In this document: positions 8,981-18,591 of the stretch, one piece after another | How the letters are laid out: every line of letters starts with the position of its first letter | Position numbering within the stretch: position 1 is the first letter of the stretch | Position numbers and translations under genes: made by a program | The notes under the pieces: model-generated | Database searches by the model: none | What the model was told of the DNA's origin: nothing | Seen by the model: the letters and a program-made list of their open reading frames with translations, nothing else | Assembly: GCF_001940525.2 (NCBI RefSeq) | Contig: NZ_CP019437.1 | Coordinates: 2,839,501-2,903,500 of the forward strand | From: Thioclava nitratireducens | GTDB taxonomy: Bacteria; Pseudomonadota; Alphaproteobacteria; Rhodobacterales; Rhodobacteraceae | Reading direction: 5' to 3' | Length of the DNA: 64,000 nucleotides

Positions 8981-9619
8981 TCAGCCGCCTGCGCGACGCC
9001 ATCCGGCCGCTTTTGCCGCGGCCTCGGTGCAAAACCATCGCTCGCCCTTGGCGGTATTGATCCGCGTCGCGGCATAAGAGCCCGTGCCCGGCAGATGATA
9101 GAGCCGCCCGCGCTTGGAAATATTGCCCTTGATCGCGCAATTACCCGGCGGGGCTTGTACCTTGGTCGCGGCGCGGACCGCTGCTGGGCGCCTTGCTTCG
9201 CCCTGCCATATGCCGAGACCCGCGCGGCGCGCGCGCTCCTCCTGCCCGACATAATCGAGCGCGTATCTTCGGTACGCGAAGGCTGCGCCGCGGGCCACCA
9301 TCTCGGCGTTGAGATCGCGCCCGCCGGCGCGGCAAATAGCGATCAGCCGCCCGTAGCGATCCTGCTCGTGACCCGAGCACCGCACTCCCCGCCCCGCGAG
9401 CCGCTGCAGTTCCGCCGTCGCGGCCTGTCCACAAGCCCAGCGCACGCCTTGCGTCGTCTTGCAGCTTTGCTTCGCCTCCGGCGCGTCGATGCCGAACAGC
9501 CGCACCCGCGTATTCGCAACCACCAGCGTATCGCCATCGACGACGCGTGGAATGCCCGTGACCGTCGCCGCGAAAACGGGCGAGGCGATGAGAACCAGAA
9601 GTGAACAAAGCCTTAACAT
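8981..9619 (-). CDS. Secreted thermonuclease-family protein
   Basis: A 212-residue exported staphylococcal-nuclease-like (SNase) protein. A signal peptide (1-18, ending PVFAATV) is followed by the SNase fold: RVVDGDTLVV (D and T of the active site), RLFGIDAPEAKQ, then EQDRYGRLIAIC with the catalytic arginine and GAAFAYRRY. The C-terminal 55 residues (NCAIKGNISKRGRLYHLPG ... ERWFCTEAAAKAAGWRRA) form the calcium-binding-like repeat seen in many such nucleases. It probably cuts nucleic acid in the periplasm or outside the cell. Monocistronic; converges with no gene, and DoxX is divergent. Confidence 0.85.
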   Translation of the reverse strand: MLRLCSLLVLIASPVFAATVTGIPRVVDGDTLVVANTRVRLFGIDAPEAKQSCKTTQGVRWACGQAATAELQRLAGRGVRCSGHEQDRYGRLIAICRAGGRDLNAEMVARGAAFAYRRYALDYVGQEERARRAGLGIWQGEARRPAAVRAATKVQAPPGNCAIKGNISKRGRLYHLPGTGSYAATRINTAKGERWFCTEAAAKAAGWRRAGG

Positions 9620-9698
9620 TCCCTAGATATCGGTGGGACTGATCTCGCACGCAACAGATTTCGTAGCTGAAAGGTAAACCGAAACTTGGGAGCCCCGC

Positions 9699-10082
9699 AT
9701 GTCCGACGCGCTCAACCTGATCGGCCGCATCCTGATCGCGCTGCTGTTCCTCGGCGGCGCGGCGCAGAAAGTCAGCGACCCGCGGATGGTGCAGGAAATG
9801 ATCGGCTGGCTTGGCCTGCCCGGCTGGCTGGTCTGGCCCGTCGCGCTGTTCAACCTGATCGCGGCGCTTGGCCTGATCTTCGGCCCGAAGGTGCGGGCCT
9901 GGGCACTCATCCTCGCCGCCTATTGCATCTTCACCAGCTGGTTTCACTGGCAGCTGCGCGCCGACCCGTGGCAGGTGACGATCTTCGTGAAGAACTGGGC
10001 GATCGCGGGCGGGCTCTTGATCCTCGCGGCGCAGGGGCCGGGGCGCTATGCCCTCAGCCTCCCGCGCCGCGAAGGCCGCTAA
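9699..10082 (+). CDS. DoxX-like membrane protein
   Basis: A 127-residue inner-membrane protein with four predicted hydrophobic segments (about residues 5-25, 42-62, 68-88 and 102-120), matching the DoxX family layout (LIGRILIALLFLGGAAQKVSDP; ALGLIFGPKVRAWALILAAY). The family is tied to redox or thiosulfate functions in a few cases, but most members are uncharacterised. TTGGGAGCC precedes the ATG. It ends one base before the betA stop, on the opposite strand. Confidence 0.8.
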   Translation: MSDALNLIGRILIALLFLGGAAQKVSDPRMVQEMIGWLGLPGWLVWPVALFNLIAALGLIFGPKVRAWALILAAYCIFTSWFHWQLRADPWQVTIFVKNWAIAGGLLILAAQGPGRYALSLPRREGR

Positions 10083-10083
10083 C

Positions 10084-11739
10084 TCAGCGCTGCGCCACCT
10101 GCCAGTTCGGCGCCACCCACGGCTCGAGGTTCTCGCGTGCGAGCGGTGCCCGGCCCAGCAGGTGATCGGCCATCTTCTCGCCCACCATGATCGAGGGCGC
10201 GTTCAGGTTGCCGTTGGTAATGCGCGGGAAGACAGAGCTGTCGGCGACCCGCAGCCCCTCGACCCCGATCACGCGGCCTTCCGGATCGACGACGGCGCTA
10301 GGATCGTCCGCCGCCCCCATCTTCGCAGTGCCACAGGGGTGATAGGCGCTCTCGGCATGTTCGCGGATGAAGGCGTCGATCTGCTCATCCGTCTCCACGT
10401 CGGCCCCCGGCTGGATCTCGTGCTTCACATGGGCGGCCATCGGCGCTTGCGCAAAAATTTCCCGGGTCAGCCGCACGCATTTGCGGAATTCGGCCCAGTC
10501 GTCGGGATGGCTCATGTAGTTGAACTTGATCTCGGGCTTGGCCTCGGGATCGCCCGAGCGCAGCCGGATATGGCCACGCGACTTCGAACGCATCGGCCCG
10601 ACATGCGCCTGGAAGCCATGCCCCTCGGCGGCGGCCTTGCCGTCATAGCGCACCGCGATCGGCAGGAAGTGATACTGGATGTCCGGGTAGTCGATCCCGG
10701 CCTCCGACCGGATGAAGGCGCAGCTTTCGAACTGGTTCGACGCGCCGAGCCCGCTTTTGGTGAAAAGCCATTGCGCGCCCACACGGGCCTTGCCGTAGAG
10801 GTTCCAGTACTTGAACAGCGTGACCGGCTGTTTCGCGGCGAATTGCATATAGATCTCAAGGTGATCCTGCAGGTTGCCGCCCACCCCGGGACGATCCGCC
10901 AGCACCTCGATGCCATGCTCGCGCAGATGCTCTGCCGGGCCGACACCCGAGAGCATCAGAAGCTTCGGCGTATTGATCGAACTTGCCGCCAGCACGACCT
11001 CGGACGTCGCGCGGACCACCTCGATCTGCCCCTTGCGCTTGATCTCGACGCCGACGGCCTTCTTGCCTTCGAAGACGACGCGCCGCGCCAGACCGCGCAC
11101 GATCCGCAACTTGCCGGTCTTGAGCGCCGGGCGCAGATAGGCATTGGCCGCCGACCAGCGACGCCCCTTGTAGATCGTGGCCTCCATCGGCCCGAAGCCT
11201 TCCTGCTGCCGGCCGTTGTAATCCTCGGTCACCGGATAGCCCGCCGCCGCGCCCGCAGCGACGAAGGCGTCGAACAGGGGGTTGGAGCGCGGCCCGCGGG
11301 TCACATGCAGCGGCCCTGAGCGGCCACGCCATTCGGTTTCTTCGCCGCCGTGCCAATGCTCCATCCGCTTGTAATAGGGCAGCACATCGGCGTAGCCCCA
11401 GCCGCGCGCGCCGCTTTCTTCCCAATGGTCGAAATCGCGCGCGTGGCCCCGGACATAGACCATGCCGTTAATGCTCGACGAGCCGCCCAGCACCTTGCCG
11501 CGCGGGGTCGCCAGACGGCGTCCGCCCAGATGCTCTTCGGGTTCCGACTGAAAGCCCCAGTCGTAGAGCCCCATATTCATCGGATAGCTCAACGCGCCGG
11601 GCATCTGGATGAACGGCCCGGCATCCGAGCCGCCATGCTCGATCACGACCACGTCGCGGCCCGCTTCCACGAGCCGGTAAGCCAGCGCCGAGCCACCCGA
11701 GCCTGCGCCTACGATCACATATTCTGCCGAAACACTCAT
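10084..11739 (-). CDS. betA: Choline dehydrogenase
   Basis: A 551-residue FAD-dependent GMC oxidoreductase that oxidises choline to betaine aldehyde at the inner face of the membrane. The dinucleotide-binding motif is at the start ([21 protein letters not shown]), followed by the GMC signatures [19 protein letters not shown] and, later, [20 protein letters not shown]. The catalytic C-terminal His is in [13 protein letters not shown]. The start at 11739 has AAGGGGAAGAT in front; the longer open frame upstream is intergenic. It is the third gene of betI-betB-betA, about 100 bases behind betB. Confidence 0.95.
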   Translation of the reverse strand: MSVSAEYVIVGAGSGGSALAYRLVEAGRDVVVIEHGGSDAGPFIQMPGALSYPMNMGLYDWGFQSEPEEHLGGRRLATPRGKVLGGSSSINGMVYVRGHARDFDHWEESGARGWGYADVLPYYKRMEHWHGGEETEWRGRSGPLHVTRGPRSNPLFDAFVAAGAAAGYPVTEDYNGRQQEGFGPMEATIYKGRRWSAANAYLRPALKTGKLRIVRGLARRVVFEGKKAVGVEIKRKGQIEVVRATSEVVLAASSINTPKLLMLSGVGPAEHLREHGIEVLADRPGVGGNLQDHLEIYMQFAAKQPVTLFKYWNLYGKARVGAQWLFTKSGLGASNQFESCAFIRSEAGIDYPDIQYHFLPIAVRYDGKAAAEGHGFQAHVGPMRSKSRGHIRLRSGDPEAKPEIKFNYMSHPDDWAEFRKCVRLTREIFAQAPMAAHVKHEIQPGADVETDEQIDAFIREHAESAYHPCGTAKMGAADDPSAVVDPEGRVIGVEGLRVADSSVFPRITNGNLNAPSIMVGEKMADHLLGRAPLARENLEPWVAPNWQVAQR

Positions 11740-11842
11740 ATCTTCCCCTTGGCGGAAAATCCCGGGGGGCGCCGGTTCGTGCGCCATCGGTCCGAGGACC
11801 AACCGGCGACGGGCAGCGCCCCCAACCTCCCCAAATTCAAAT

Positions 11843-13294
11843 TCAGTACGGGCTCTCGACCGGCCCCATGCCGACATAGACGGATTTGAGCTGCGTATAG
11901 TGCTCCACCGCCGCGCGCGAATTCTCGCGCCCGAAGCCCGATTGCTTCACCGCGCCGAAGGGCATTTCCACCGGCGTCAGGTTGTAGGCGTTGATCCAGG
12001 TCGTACCCGCCTGCAGCTGGCTCACGACGCGGTGGCCGCGCGCCAGATCGCCGGTGAACACACCCGCGGCGAGGCCGAACTGCGTGTCATTGGCCCGCGC
12101 GATCGCCTCTTCCTCGGTCTCGAAATCCAGCACGGACATGACCGGGCCGAAGATTTCTTCCCGCGCGATGGTCATATCGTCGGTGACATCGGCGAAAACG
12201 GTGGGCTGCACGAAAAGCGGGCCCTCATTGCCTGCCGAGCCGCCGCAGACCAGTCGCGCGCCTTCGGATTTCGCGCTCTCGACATAGGACATCACCTTGT
12301 CGAACTGCGCCTTCGAGATCAGCGGACCGAATTGCGTCGCCTCGTCCAGCGGATCGCCCGCGACAATGGTTTCCGCGCGCTCTTTCAGACGGGCGAGGAA
12401 TTTCTCCTTGATGCCCTTCTGCACGAAGACTCGCGTCCCGTTCGAGCAGATCTGACCCGAGGAATAGAAATTCCCCAGCATCGCCGCGCCGATTGCGCTT
12501 TCGATATCGGCATCATCAAAAACGATCATCGGGGATTTGCCGCCAAGCTCCATCGTGACGTGCTTCATGCCCGCCGATGCCGCCTGATAGACCTTCTGAC
12601 CCGTCGGGACCGACCCGGTCAGCGAGACTTTCGCGATACGCGGATCGGTCGAGAGCGCCGCCCCTACCGGGCCGAAGCCCTGCACCACGTTGAAGATACC
12701 CGCGGGCATCCCGGCTTCGATGAAGATCTCGGCGAGCTTCAGCGCGCCCAGCGGCGTCATCTCGGAAGGTTTGAACACCATCGCGTTGCCGGTCGACAGC
12801 GCAGGCGCGGATTTCCAGCAGGCGATCTGGCTGGGATAGTTCCACGCGCCGATCCCTGCGCAGACGCCCAGCGGCTCGCGGATCGTATAGGCGAAATCGC
12901 CGCCCAGCGGCATCGTCTCTCCGGTCAGCGTGGGCGCGAGACCCGCGAAATATTCCAGCGCCTCGGCGCCCGAAGGCCAGTCGGCCTCGCGGGTTTCCTG
13001 AATGGGCTTGCCGGTGTCGAGCGTTTCCAGCAGCGCCAGTTCCTCACCGCGCTCGCGGATGATCGCGACGGCACGGGTCAGGATACGGCCCCGCTCGACC
13101 GGGCGCAGCGCGGCCCAGTCCTTCTGCGCCTCAACCGCCCCCGAAATCGCGGCGTCGATCACCGCAGGGGTCGCCGCATGCAGCTTGGCGATCACCTCGC
13201 CGGTGCCGGGATAGGTGACGATCAGCTCGTCGCCGTCCGTATCTTCCATCCAGTCGCCATTGACGAAATGGCTTGCTTTCGGCTGTGCCCTCAT
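11843..13294 (-). CDS. betB: Betaine-aldehyde dehydrogenase
   Basis: A 483-residue NAD-dependent aldehyde dehydrogenase that converts betaine aldehyde to glycine betaine. Visible ALDH elements are the NAD loop (PWNYPSQ-like [28 protein letters not shown]), the general-base glutamate in MELGGKSP and the nucleophilic cysteine in [11 protein letters not shown]. Length is standard for BetB. The ATG overlaps the betI stop by four bases (ATGA), so the two genes are translationally coupled. Part of betIBA, divergent from the choline importer. Confidence 0.95.
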   Translation of the reverse strand: MRAQPKASHFVNGDWMEDTDGDELIVTYPGTGEVIAKLHAATPAVIDAAISGAVEAQKDWAALRPVERGRILTRAVAIIRERGEELALLETLDTGKPIQETREADWPSGAEALEYFAGLAPTLTGETMPLGGDFAYTIREPLGVCAGIGAWNYPSQIACWKSAPALSTGNAMVFKPSEMTPLGALKLAEIFIEAGMPAGIFNVVQGFGPVGAALSTDPRIAKVSLTGSVPTGQKVYQAASAGMKHVTMELGGKSPMIVFDDADIESAIGAAMLGNFYSSGQICSNGTRVFVQKGIKEKFLARLKERAETIVAGDPLDEATQFGPLISKAQFDKVMSYVESAKSEGARLVCGGSAGNEGPLFVQPTVFADVTDDMTIAREEIFGPVMSVLDFETEEEAIARANDTQFGLAAGVFTGDLARGHRVVSQLQAGTTWINAYNLTPVEMPFGAVKQSGFGRENSRAAVEHYTQLKSVYVGMGPVESPY

Positions 13295-13872
13295 TGGTGG
13301 ACCTCCAATTCCTTTTCCAGATGCGCCAGCACCAGTTCGCAGGCGGCCTCGCGGTCGGGCTCGCCCGCGACAAGCGCCGCGCGGATGTAGACGCCGTCGA
13401 TCATCGCGCCCAAACCCTCGGCCACGGAGCCCGCGCGGTCGCCGACCAGCGGCCGCAGCCCGTGCATGAGGTTGGAGCGCAGACGGCGCTGATAGATATG
13501 CAGCAGGCGCCTCGCTTCGGCGCTCGACTGCGCGAGAACGTAGAAGTTCAGCCACGCGGCGATCGCCTCGTGACGGAACGAGCCCGCCGCGAAAGAGCCC
13601 ATCACAACTGCGCGAACACGCTCGTGCGGGGAATGCGCCATCGCCATCGCACCGCGCACTTCGGCCCCGTAAATCGAAAGGATCGAGCGCATCGCGGCGA
13701 GGAAAATCCGGTCTTTCGACCCGAAATAATGGTGGGCCAGCGCCGAGGACATGCCCGCGCGCCGGGCGATCTGCGCGACCGTCACGTCGAGCGACCCCGC
13801 CTCGCCCACTGTCTCAATAGTCGCTTTGACCAAGGCTGCGCGCCGTATAGGCTCTGCTCCAAGCTTCGGCAT
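13291..13872 (-). CDS. betI: TetR-family choline-responsive repressor
   Basis: A 193-residue TetR-type repressor. The N-terminal helix-turn-helix reads [31 protein letters not shown] (residues about 31-61), typical of BetI; the rest is the helical ligand-binding part. In enterobacteria and rhizobia BetI releases DNA when choline is present. It opens the betIBA operon and faces choX across 117 bases that hold a perfect 6-bp-arm palindrome (13926-13939), the likely operator. Confidence 0.93.
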   Translation of the reverse strand: MPKLGAEPIRRAALVKATIETVGEAGSLDVTVAQIARRAGMSSALAHHYFGSKDRIFLAAMRSILSIYGAEVRGAMAMAHSPHERVRAVVMGSFAAGSFRHEAIAAWLNFYVLAQSSAEARRLLHIYQRRLRSNLMHGLRPLVGDRAGSVAEGLGAMIDGVYIRAALVAGEPDREAACELVLAHLEKELEVHQ

Positions 13873-13925
13873 GTGATCGGCCTCCTTCCGGGTGGCTTGC
13901 TTGCATGTCGAGCTAGAACATGTTT

Positions 13926-13939
13926 ATTGACTCGTCAAT
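13926..13939. promoter_or_regulatory. betO: Candidate BetI operator
   Basis: Perfect inverted repeat ATTGAC-TC-GTCAAT between the divergent betI and choX starts, 54 bases from betI and 51 from choX. Its location suggests that a single site controls both choline oxidation and choline uptake. Confidence 0.65.
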
Positions 13940-13989
13940 CAACAACCGCATCCCGCGGTTTTTCTTAACGCTGCACAGGGAGAAAAAGC

Positions 13990-14934
13990 ATGAAACTTCG
14001 TTCCACGCTCCTCGCACTGGGGGCCGCGCTCTCGTTCGGACTGGCAGGCACCGCGCCCGCTCAGGCCGCCGATTGCTCGAAAGTGACCTTCTCCGATGTT
14101 GGCTGGACCGACATCACCTCGACCACCGCGGTCGCGACCACCATCCTCGAAGCGCTCGGCTACGAGACCGACACCAAGGTTCTCTCGGTTCCGGTGACCT
14201 ACGAGGCGCTGTCGAAAGGCGACGTCGACGTGTTCCTGGGCAACTGGATGCCCTCGATGGCCGCCAACGTCGATCCCTACACCAAGGACGGCACCGTCGA
14301 GACGCTCGGCACCAACCTGACCGGCGCGAAATACACGCTGGCGACCAACCCCGCTGGCGCCAAGCTCGGCATCAAGGACTTCTCCGACATCGCCAAGCAC
14401 GCCGACGAGCTGGACAACCAGATCTACGGCATCGAGCCGGGCAATGACGGCAACGCGCTGATCCTCGACATGATCGACAAGGACGCGTTCGGCCTGAAGA
14501 ACTTCGACCTGAAGGAAAGCTCCGAGCAGGGCATGCTCGCGCAGGTCGCGCGTGCCGACAAAGCCGACAAGCCGATCATCTTCCTCGCGTGGGAACCCCA
14601 CCCGATGAACTCCAACTTCGACATCACCTACCTGTCGGGCGGCGATGACTTCTTCGGCCCCGATTACGGCGGTGCGACGGTCATGACCAACGTCCGCGCG
14701 GGCTATGTCGACGAGTGCCCGAACCCGGGCAAGTTCGTCTCCAACCTGAAGTTCACCCTCGCGATGGAAAACGAGATCATGGGCAAGATCCTCGACGATG
14801 GCGAGGATCCCAAGGCGGCCGCGAAGGAATGGCTCAAGGCCAACCCGGACAGCTGGAAGCCCTGGCTCGACGGTGTGACCACGAAGGACGGCGGCGACGC
14901 GCAGGCAGCGGTCGAGAAAGCGCTGAACTCGTGA
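13990..14934 (+). CDS. choX: Choline ABC transporter, periplasmic choline-binding protein
   Basis: A 314-residue periplasmic solute-binding protein of the ChoX/OpuAC type. A signal peptide (1-26, ending PAQA) precedes the mature start ADCSKVTFSDVGWTDITSTT. Tryptophans and tyrosines in GWTD, GNWMPSM and FLAWEPHPMN are placed like the aromatic box that holds the trimethylammonium group. A cysteine near the N-terminus (ADC) and one in VDECPNPG match the disulfide known in ChoX. AGGGAG precedes the ATG. First gene of the importer operon and divergent from betI. Confidence 0.94.
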   Translation: MKLRSTLLALGAALSFGLAGTAPAQAADCSKVTFSDVGWTDITSTTAVATTILEALGYETDTKVLSVPVTYEALSKGDVDVFLGNWMPSMAANVDPYTKDGTVETLGTNLTGAKYTLATNPAGAKLGIKDFSDIAKHADELDNQIYGIEPGNDGNALILDMIDKDAFGLKNFDLKESSEQGMLAQVARADKADKPIIFLAWEPHPMNSNFDITYLSGGDDFFGPDYGGATVMTNVRAGYVDECPNPGKFVSNLKFTLAMENEIMGKILDDGEDPKAAAKEWLKANPDSWKPWLDGVTTKDGGDAQAAVEKALNS

Positions 14935-14969
14935 GCCTTCGGGCGCAATATTCGCGCGGGCGGCAGGGC

Positions 14970-15611
14970 ATGGCCCTCCGCCCCCGCTTCCCCTCGGTCC
15001 GCGCCCTCACCGGCGCGGCCCTTCTCTTCGCGGGGATGTTGAGCGCGCCCGTGACCCCGGCGCGCGCCGCCGATTGCCCGGAAGCCGAGGCCCTGCACGC
15101 GGCGGGCGTCACGCTCACCCGCAACGCCCCGAAAATGGCGCAGGCCTATCGCTACGAAAACGGCACGCTGACCTCCTACCGGGTCGACGATCCCGAGCTC
15201 GGCCGCCCGCCCAAGCGCGAGCGCTACGACCATCCGCTGGCGGTGAGCCTGCAAGAAATGGACGGGCGCAGTTTCGCGCTCATTTATGACGAGGACCCCG
15301 CGCGGCTCGATCGACTGCCGCAGCTGGGCAACTGGCGCACTCCGGTGACGCTGAAAGTCGACGGCGAGACCAAGGATCGCGGCACCATCTCCTACGCCTA
15401 TCGCGGCCCCGGCTCGGTGCTGATCGGCGCGTGCCGCTACGATGTCTGGCAGGTCGTCGAACGGATCGCGATGGGCAAGCTGCGCACCGCCTTCCTCAAG
15501 GAATTTTCCCCCAAGGCCGGGCTGGTCCTGCGCGTGACCAAGCTCGACCCCGAAACCGGCAAGGCGCAATCGCAAGTCGCCTTCGACCGCATCGAAACGC
15601 GCCAGAAATAA
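14970..15611 (+). CDS. Periplasmic hypothetical protein inserted in the choline importer operon
   Basis: A protein of about 213 residues with a signal peptide (ALTGAALLFAGMLSAPVTPARA) and then ADCPEAEALHAAGVTL. I do not recognise the domain. It has two cysteines (ADC and GAC) and a beta-rich central part (YRYENGTLTSYRVDDPE, GTISYAYRGPGSVLIGACRYDVWQ). The start is uncertain: GTG at 14931 overlaps the choX stop, while ATG at 14970 has GGCAGGG in front and gives a neater signal peptide. It sits between choX and choW, 18 bases before choW, so it is transcribed with the transporter and may help it or process its substrate. Confidence 0.75.
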   Translation: MALRPRFPSVRALTGAALLFAGMLSAPVTPARAADCPEAEALHAAGVTLTRNAPKMAQAYRYENGTLTSYRVDDPELGRPPKRERYDHPLAVSLQEMDGRSFALIYDEDPARLDRLPQLGNWRTPVTLKVDGETKDRGTISYAYRGPGSVLIGACRYDVWQVVERIAMGKLRTAFLKEFSPKAGLVLRVTKLDPETGKAQSQVAFDRIETRQK

Positions 15612-15629
15612 CAACTCGCAAGGACAGTT

Positions 15630-16466
15630 ATGAACTGGTTGACCGAAACCAAAATCCCCGTGGGCAAGACGGCCAAGATCGTGATCGACTGGCTGCAGGA
15701 CCATGCAGCGCCGCTCTTCGACGCCCTCTCCGTCGCGCTGAAAGCGCTGATCGACGCAACGCTCTGGGTGCTGCAAGGCCCCCCTCCCCTTCTCGTGATC
15801 CTCGCCTTCGCGGTGATCGCCTACCTGCTGCAGCGCAGCTGGAAGATTTCCCTGCTGGTGATCGTGGGCTTCCTGTTCATCCTCAATCAGGACTACTGGG
15901 AAGAGACGACCGAGAGCCTCACCCTCGTGATCGCCGCCTGCGTGGTCTGCATGGGGATCGGGGTGCCGATCGGCATCGCCGCCGCCCATCGCCCACGGCT
16001 GTATTCAGTGCTGCAACCGGTCTTGGACCTGATGCAGACGCTGCCGGCCTTCGTCTACCTGATCCCGGCCATCGTCTTTTTCGGCATCGGCATGGTGCCC
16101 GGCCTGATCGCGACCGTGATCTTCGTGCTGCCCGCCCCGATCCGCCTGACCCATTTGGGCGTTTCCTCAACGCCGGACACGCTGACCGAGGCCGCCCAAT
16201 CCTTCGGCGCAACCAAGAGCCAGCTTCTGTGGAAAGTCGAGCTGCCCTACGCCACGCCGCAGATCATGGCGGGTCTGAACCAGACGATCATGCTCTCACT
16301 GTCGATGGTCGTGGTGGCCGCGCTCGTCGGCGCTGACGGGCTTGGCGTGCCGGTCGTGCGCGCACTGAACACCGTGAACACGGCACTCGGCTTCGAATCC
16401 GGCTTCGTGATCGTCGTCGTCGCCATCATCCTTGACCGCATGCTGCGCCGCGGAGGTTCGAAATGA
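15630..16466 (+). CDS. choW: Choline ABC transporter, permease
   Basis: A 278-residue inner-membrane permease of the ProW/ChoW kind with about six or seven hydrophobic segments. The EAA loop that contacts the ATPase is TLTEAAQSFGATKSQLLWKVELPYATPQIMAG. The N-terminal amphipathic part (VIDWLQDHAAPLFDALSVALKALIDATLWVLQ) is typical. The ATG follows AAGGACAG. Its stop overlaps the choV start by four bases. Confidence 0.94.
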   Translation: MNWLTETKIPVGKTAKIVIDWLQDHAAPLFDALSVALKALIDATLWVLQGPPPLLVILAFAVIAYLLQRSWKISLLVIVGFLFILNQDYWEETTESLTLVIAACVVCMGIGVPIGIAAAHRPRLYSVLQPVLDLMQTLPAFVYLIPAIVFFGIGMVPGLIATVIFVLPAPIRLTHLGVSSTPDTLTEAAQSFGATKSQLLWKVELPYATPQIMAGLNQTIMLSLSMVVVAALVGADGLGVPVVRALNTVNTALGFESGFVIVVVAIILDRMLRRGGSK

Positions 16467-17515
16467 CCCAGACCAAAGCCAAAACCGCCGTCAAATTCGA
16501 CAATGTCTCCATCGTCTTCGGCGATCGCCCGCAAGAGGCCCTGCCCTTGATGGACGAAGGGCTCTCGCGCCCCGAGATCCAGGAGCGCACCGATCAGGTG
16601 CTTGGCGTGCATGACTGCTCGGTCGAGGTGCCCGAAGGCGAGATTCTCGTGCTGATGGGCCTCTCGGGCTCCGGCAAATCGACGCTGTTGCGCGCGGTGA
16701 ACGGGCTCAACCCGGTCGTGCGCGGTCAGGTCGAGGTGCATGACGGCGAGCGTCTTGTCGATGTCACCCACGCCGATCCCGCGACTTTACGCAAAATGCG
16801 CCTCAACAAGATCGCGATGGTCTTCCAGCAATTTGGCCTGCTGCCCTGGCGTACCGTGCGCGAGAATGTAGGCCTCGGCCTCGAACTCGCCGGCATGAGC
16901 AAGGCGGAACGCCGCAAGAAGGTCGACACCCAGCTCGAACTGGTGGGTCTGTCGGATTGGGCCGACCGTCAGGTGGCAGAGCTTTCGGGCGGCATGCAGC
17001 AGCGCGTGGGCCTCGCCCGGGCGTTCGCCACCGACGCGCCGATCCTGCTGATGGACGAGCCCTTCTCGGCGCTCGACCCGCTGATCCGCACCAAGCTGCA
17101 GGACGAGTTGCTGGAGCTGCAGACCAAGCTCAAGCGTACGATCATCTTCGTCAGCCACGACCTCGACGAGGCGTTCAAGATCGGCAACCGGATCGCGCTG
17201 ATGGAAGGCGGGCGGATCGTGCAATGCGGCACGGCACGCGACATCATCGCCAAACCGGCGAACGGCTATGTGGCCGATTTCGTGGCCCATATGAACCCGC
17301 TCGGCGTGCTGACCGCCGAGGATATCGCCGATCCCGTCGGCACGCCGACCGGCGATGCCACGGGTGAACCGATGCCCGCCGACGCCCCCGTGCGCGACGT
17401 GATGGAGCGGCTGCGCCACGAGCCCGCCGTCCCGCTCACCGATGGCCGCGTCGTGACCCGCGAAGGCGTCATCACGCGGCTCATCGACCCCCAGCGCAGC
17501 GCCGAGGCGAGCTGA
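16463..17515 (+). CDS. choV: Choline ABC transporter, ATP-binding protein
   Basis: The 350-residue ATPase of the choline importer. Walker A GLSGSGKST is at about 66-74, the Q-loop in VFQQFGLLPW, the ABC signature in LSGGMQQRVGLARA, Walker B in ILLMDEPF and the switch His in FVSHDLDEA. The roughly 90 residues behind the ATPase domain end in a short CBS-like segment (PVRDVMERLRHEPAVPLTDGRVVTREGVITRLID), normal for ProV/ChoV proteins, where such parts sense ionic strength or nucleotides. Last gene of choX-hyp-choW-choV; a large inverted repeat follows. Confidence 0.94.
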   Translation: MTQTKAKTAVKFDNVSIVFGDRPQEALPLMDEGLSRPEIQERTDQVLGVHDCSVEVPEGEILVLMGLSGSGKSTLLRAVNGLNPVVRGQVEVHDGERLVDVTHADPATLRKMRLNKIAMVFQQFGLLPWRTVRENVGLGLELAGMSKAERRKKVDTQLELVGLSDWADRQVAELSGGMQQRVGLARAFATDAPILLMDEPFSALDPLIRTKLQDELLELQTKLKRTIIFVSHDLDEAFKIGNRIALMEGGRIVQCGTARDIIAKPANGYVADFVAHMNPLGVLTAEDIADPVGTPTGDATGEPMPADAPVRDVMERLRHEPAVPLTDGRVVTREGVITRLIDPQRSAEAS

Positions 17516-17530
17516 GGGACGCTTCGCGGA

Positions 17531-17591
17531 GGATATTTTGACCAAGCCGAAACCAAGGCGCGCGCGCCCCTTCGGCTTGGCTCAAATATCC
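17531..17591. repeat. GGATATTT/AAATATCC intergenic inverted repeat, copy 1
   Basis: Two 21-base arms (17531-17551 and 17571-17591) starting GGATATTTTGA and ending CTCAAATATCC, with only three mismatched positions, around a 19-base loop. It lies between convergent choV and the DMT exporter and could act as a two-way terminator. A second copy of the same design is at 63302-63374. Confidence 0.75.
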
Positions 17592-17632
17592 CCGCCGGAG
17601 GCATCCGACATTTGCAGAAAAGTGCGGCGCTG

Positions 17633-18538
17633 TCAGATCTTGGTGGCCGGCGGAGGCGGCGTCACCCGGCGTTTGAGCTGCGCCTCGCGGATGGTCATGT
17701 AGCTCACCGCGCCGATGATGATCGCACCGCCCAGGATCACGTAAGGGTCCGGACGCTCGCCGAAAATCGTCCAGCCCGCAATCGCCGCCCAGACCAGTTG
17801 CAGGAAGATCACCGGCTGCGTCACCGTCACAGGCGCCGCGGCGAAGGCCCGCGTCATGCAGTAATGCCCGCCGGTGGCGAACACCGCGACCGCGCCCAGC
17901 CAGAGCGTCTCGGACAGCGTGATCGGCTCCCATTTCCAGATCGCCACCGGAGCGAGCGCGACGGTCACTACCAGCGTCATCATCGCCACCACCGTGCCCG
18001 CGGGCACGTAATCGGTCAGCCGCTTCGCCGCGAGATAGGCGCCGCCAAAGAACAGCGCCGCGCCAAGCTGGGCGATATGGCCGGGCTCGATCGCGCGCAT
18101 CCCCGGGCGCAGGATGATCAGCGCCCCGATCAGCGCGACGATCACCGCCGTCACGCGCCGCCACGCCAGCCCCTCGCCCAACAGGAGCGCACCGCCCACC
18201 GTCACCACGATCGGGTTGAGGTAGTTGATCGCGGTGACATCGGCGATCGGGATATTGCTCATCGCGAAGAACCACAGCCCCACCGCCACCGCATGCAGCG
18301 CCCCGCGCACACCGAACAGCGCCCAGACCTGCGGCGGGAAGTTCTGGCGCAGGATGCGGGCCAGTGCCGGCGCGAAGAAGATCAGCCCCCAGGTGAAGCG
18401 CACGAAGGCCGATTGCGCGGCGGGCACCTGATCGCCCAGCCAGTGGACGATGATATTCACCATGACGAAACAGGCCGTGGTGGCGAGCATCCACAGGATG
18501 CCGATCAGCGGTTTGTTAGGTTTGTCTTGCGCGGTCAT
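17633..18538 (-). CDS. DMT-superfamily (EamA) transporter
   Basis: A 301-residue inner-membrane protein with ten hydrophobic segments in two EamA halves (GILWMLATTACFVMVNIIVHWL at the start; GAALFFGGAYLAAKRLTDY at the start of the second half). The first half ends with the usual AINYLNPIVVTVGGALLLGE phrase. Such carriers export amino acids, nucleosides or other small metabolites; the substrate cannot be read from sequence. The start at 18538 (MTAQDKPNK) is the first ATG in front of the first helix. Confidence 0.85.
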   Translation of the reverse strand: MTAQDKPNKPLIGILWMLATTACFVMVNIIVHWLGDQVPAAQSAFVRFTWGLIFFAPALARILRQNFPPQVWALFGVRGALHAVAVGLWFFAMSNIPIADVTAINYLNPIVVTVGGALLLGEGLAWRRVTAVIVALIGALIILRPGMRAIEPGHIAQLGAALFFGGAYLAAKRLTDYVPAGTVVAMMTLVVTVALAPVAIWKWEPITLSETLWLGAVAVFATGGHYCMTRAFAAAPVTVTQPVIFLQLVWAAIAGWTIFGERPDPYVILGGAIIIGAVSYMTIREAQLKRRVTPPPPATKI

Positions 18539-18591
18539 GGCTCTCTTGGACGCTGGATCGGCACCGCGCGCAAGGGGCGGTTTTGTGTCGG

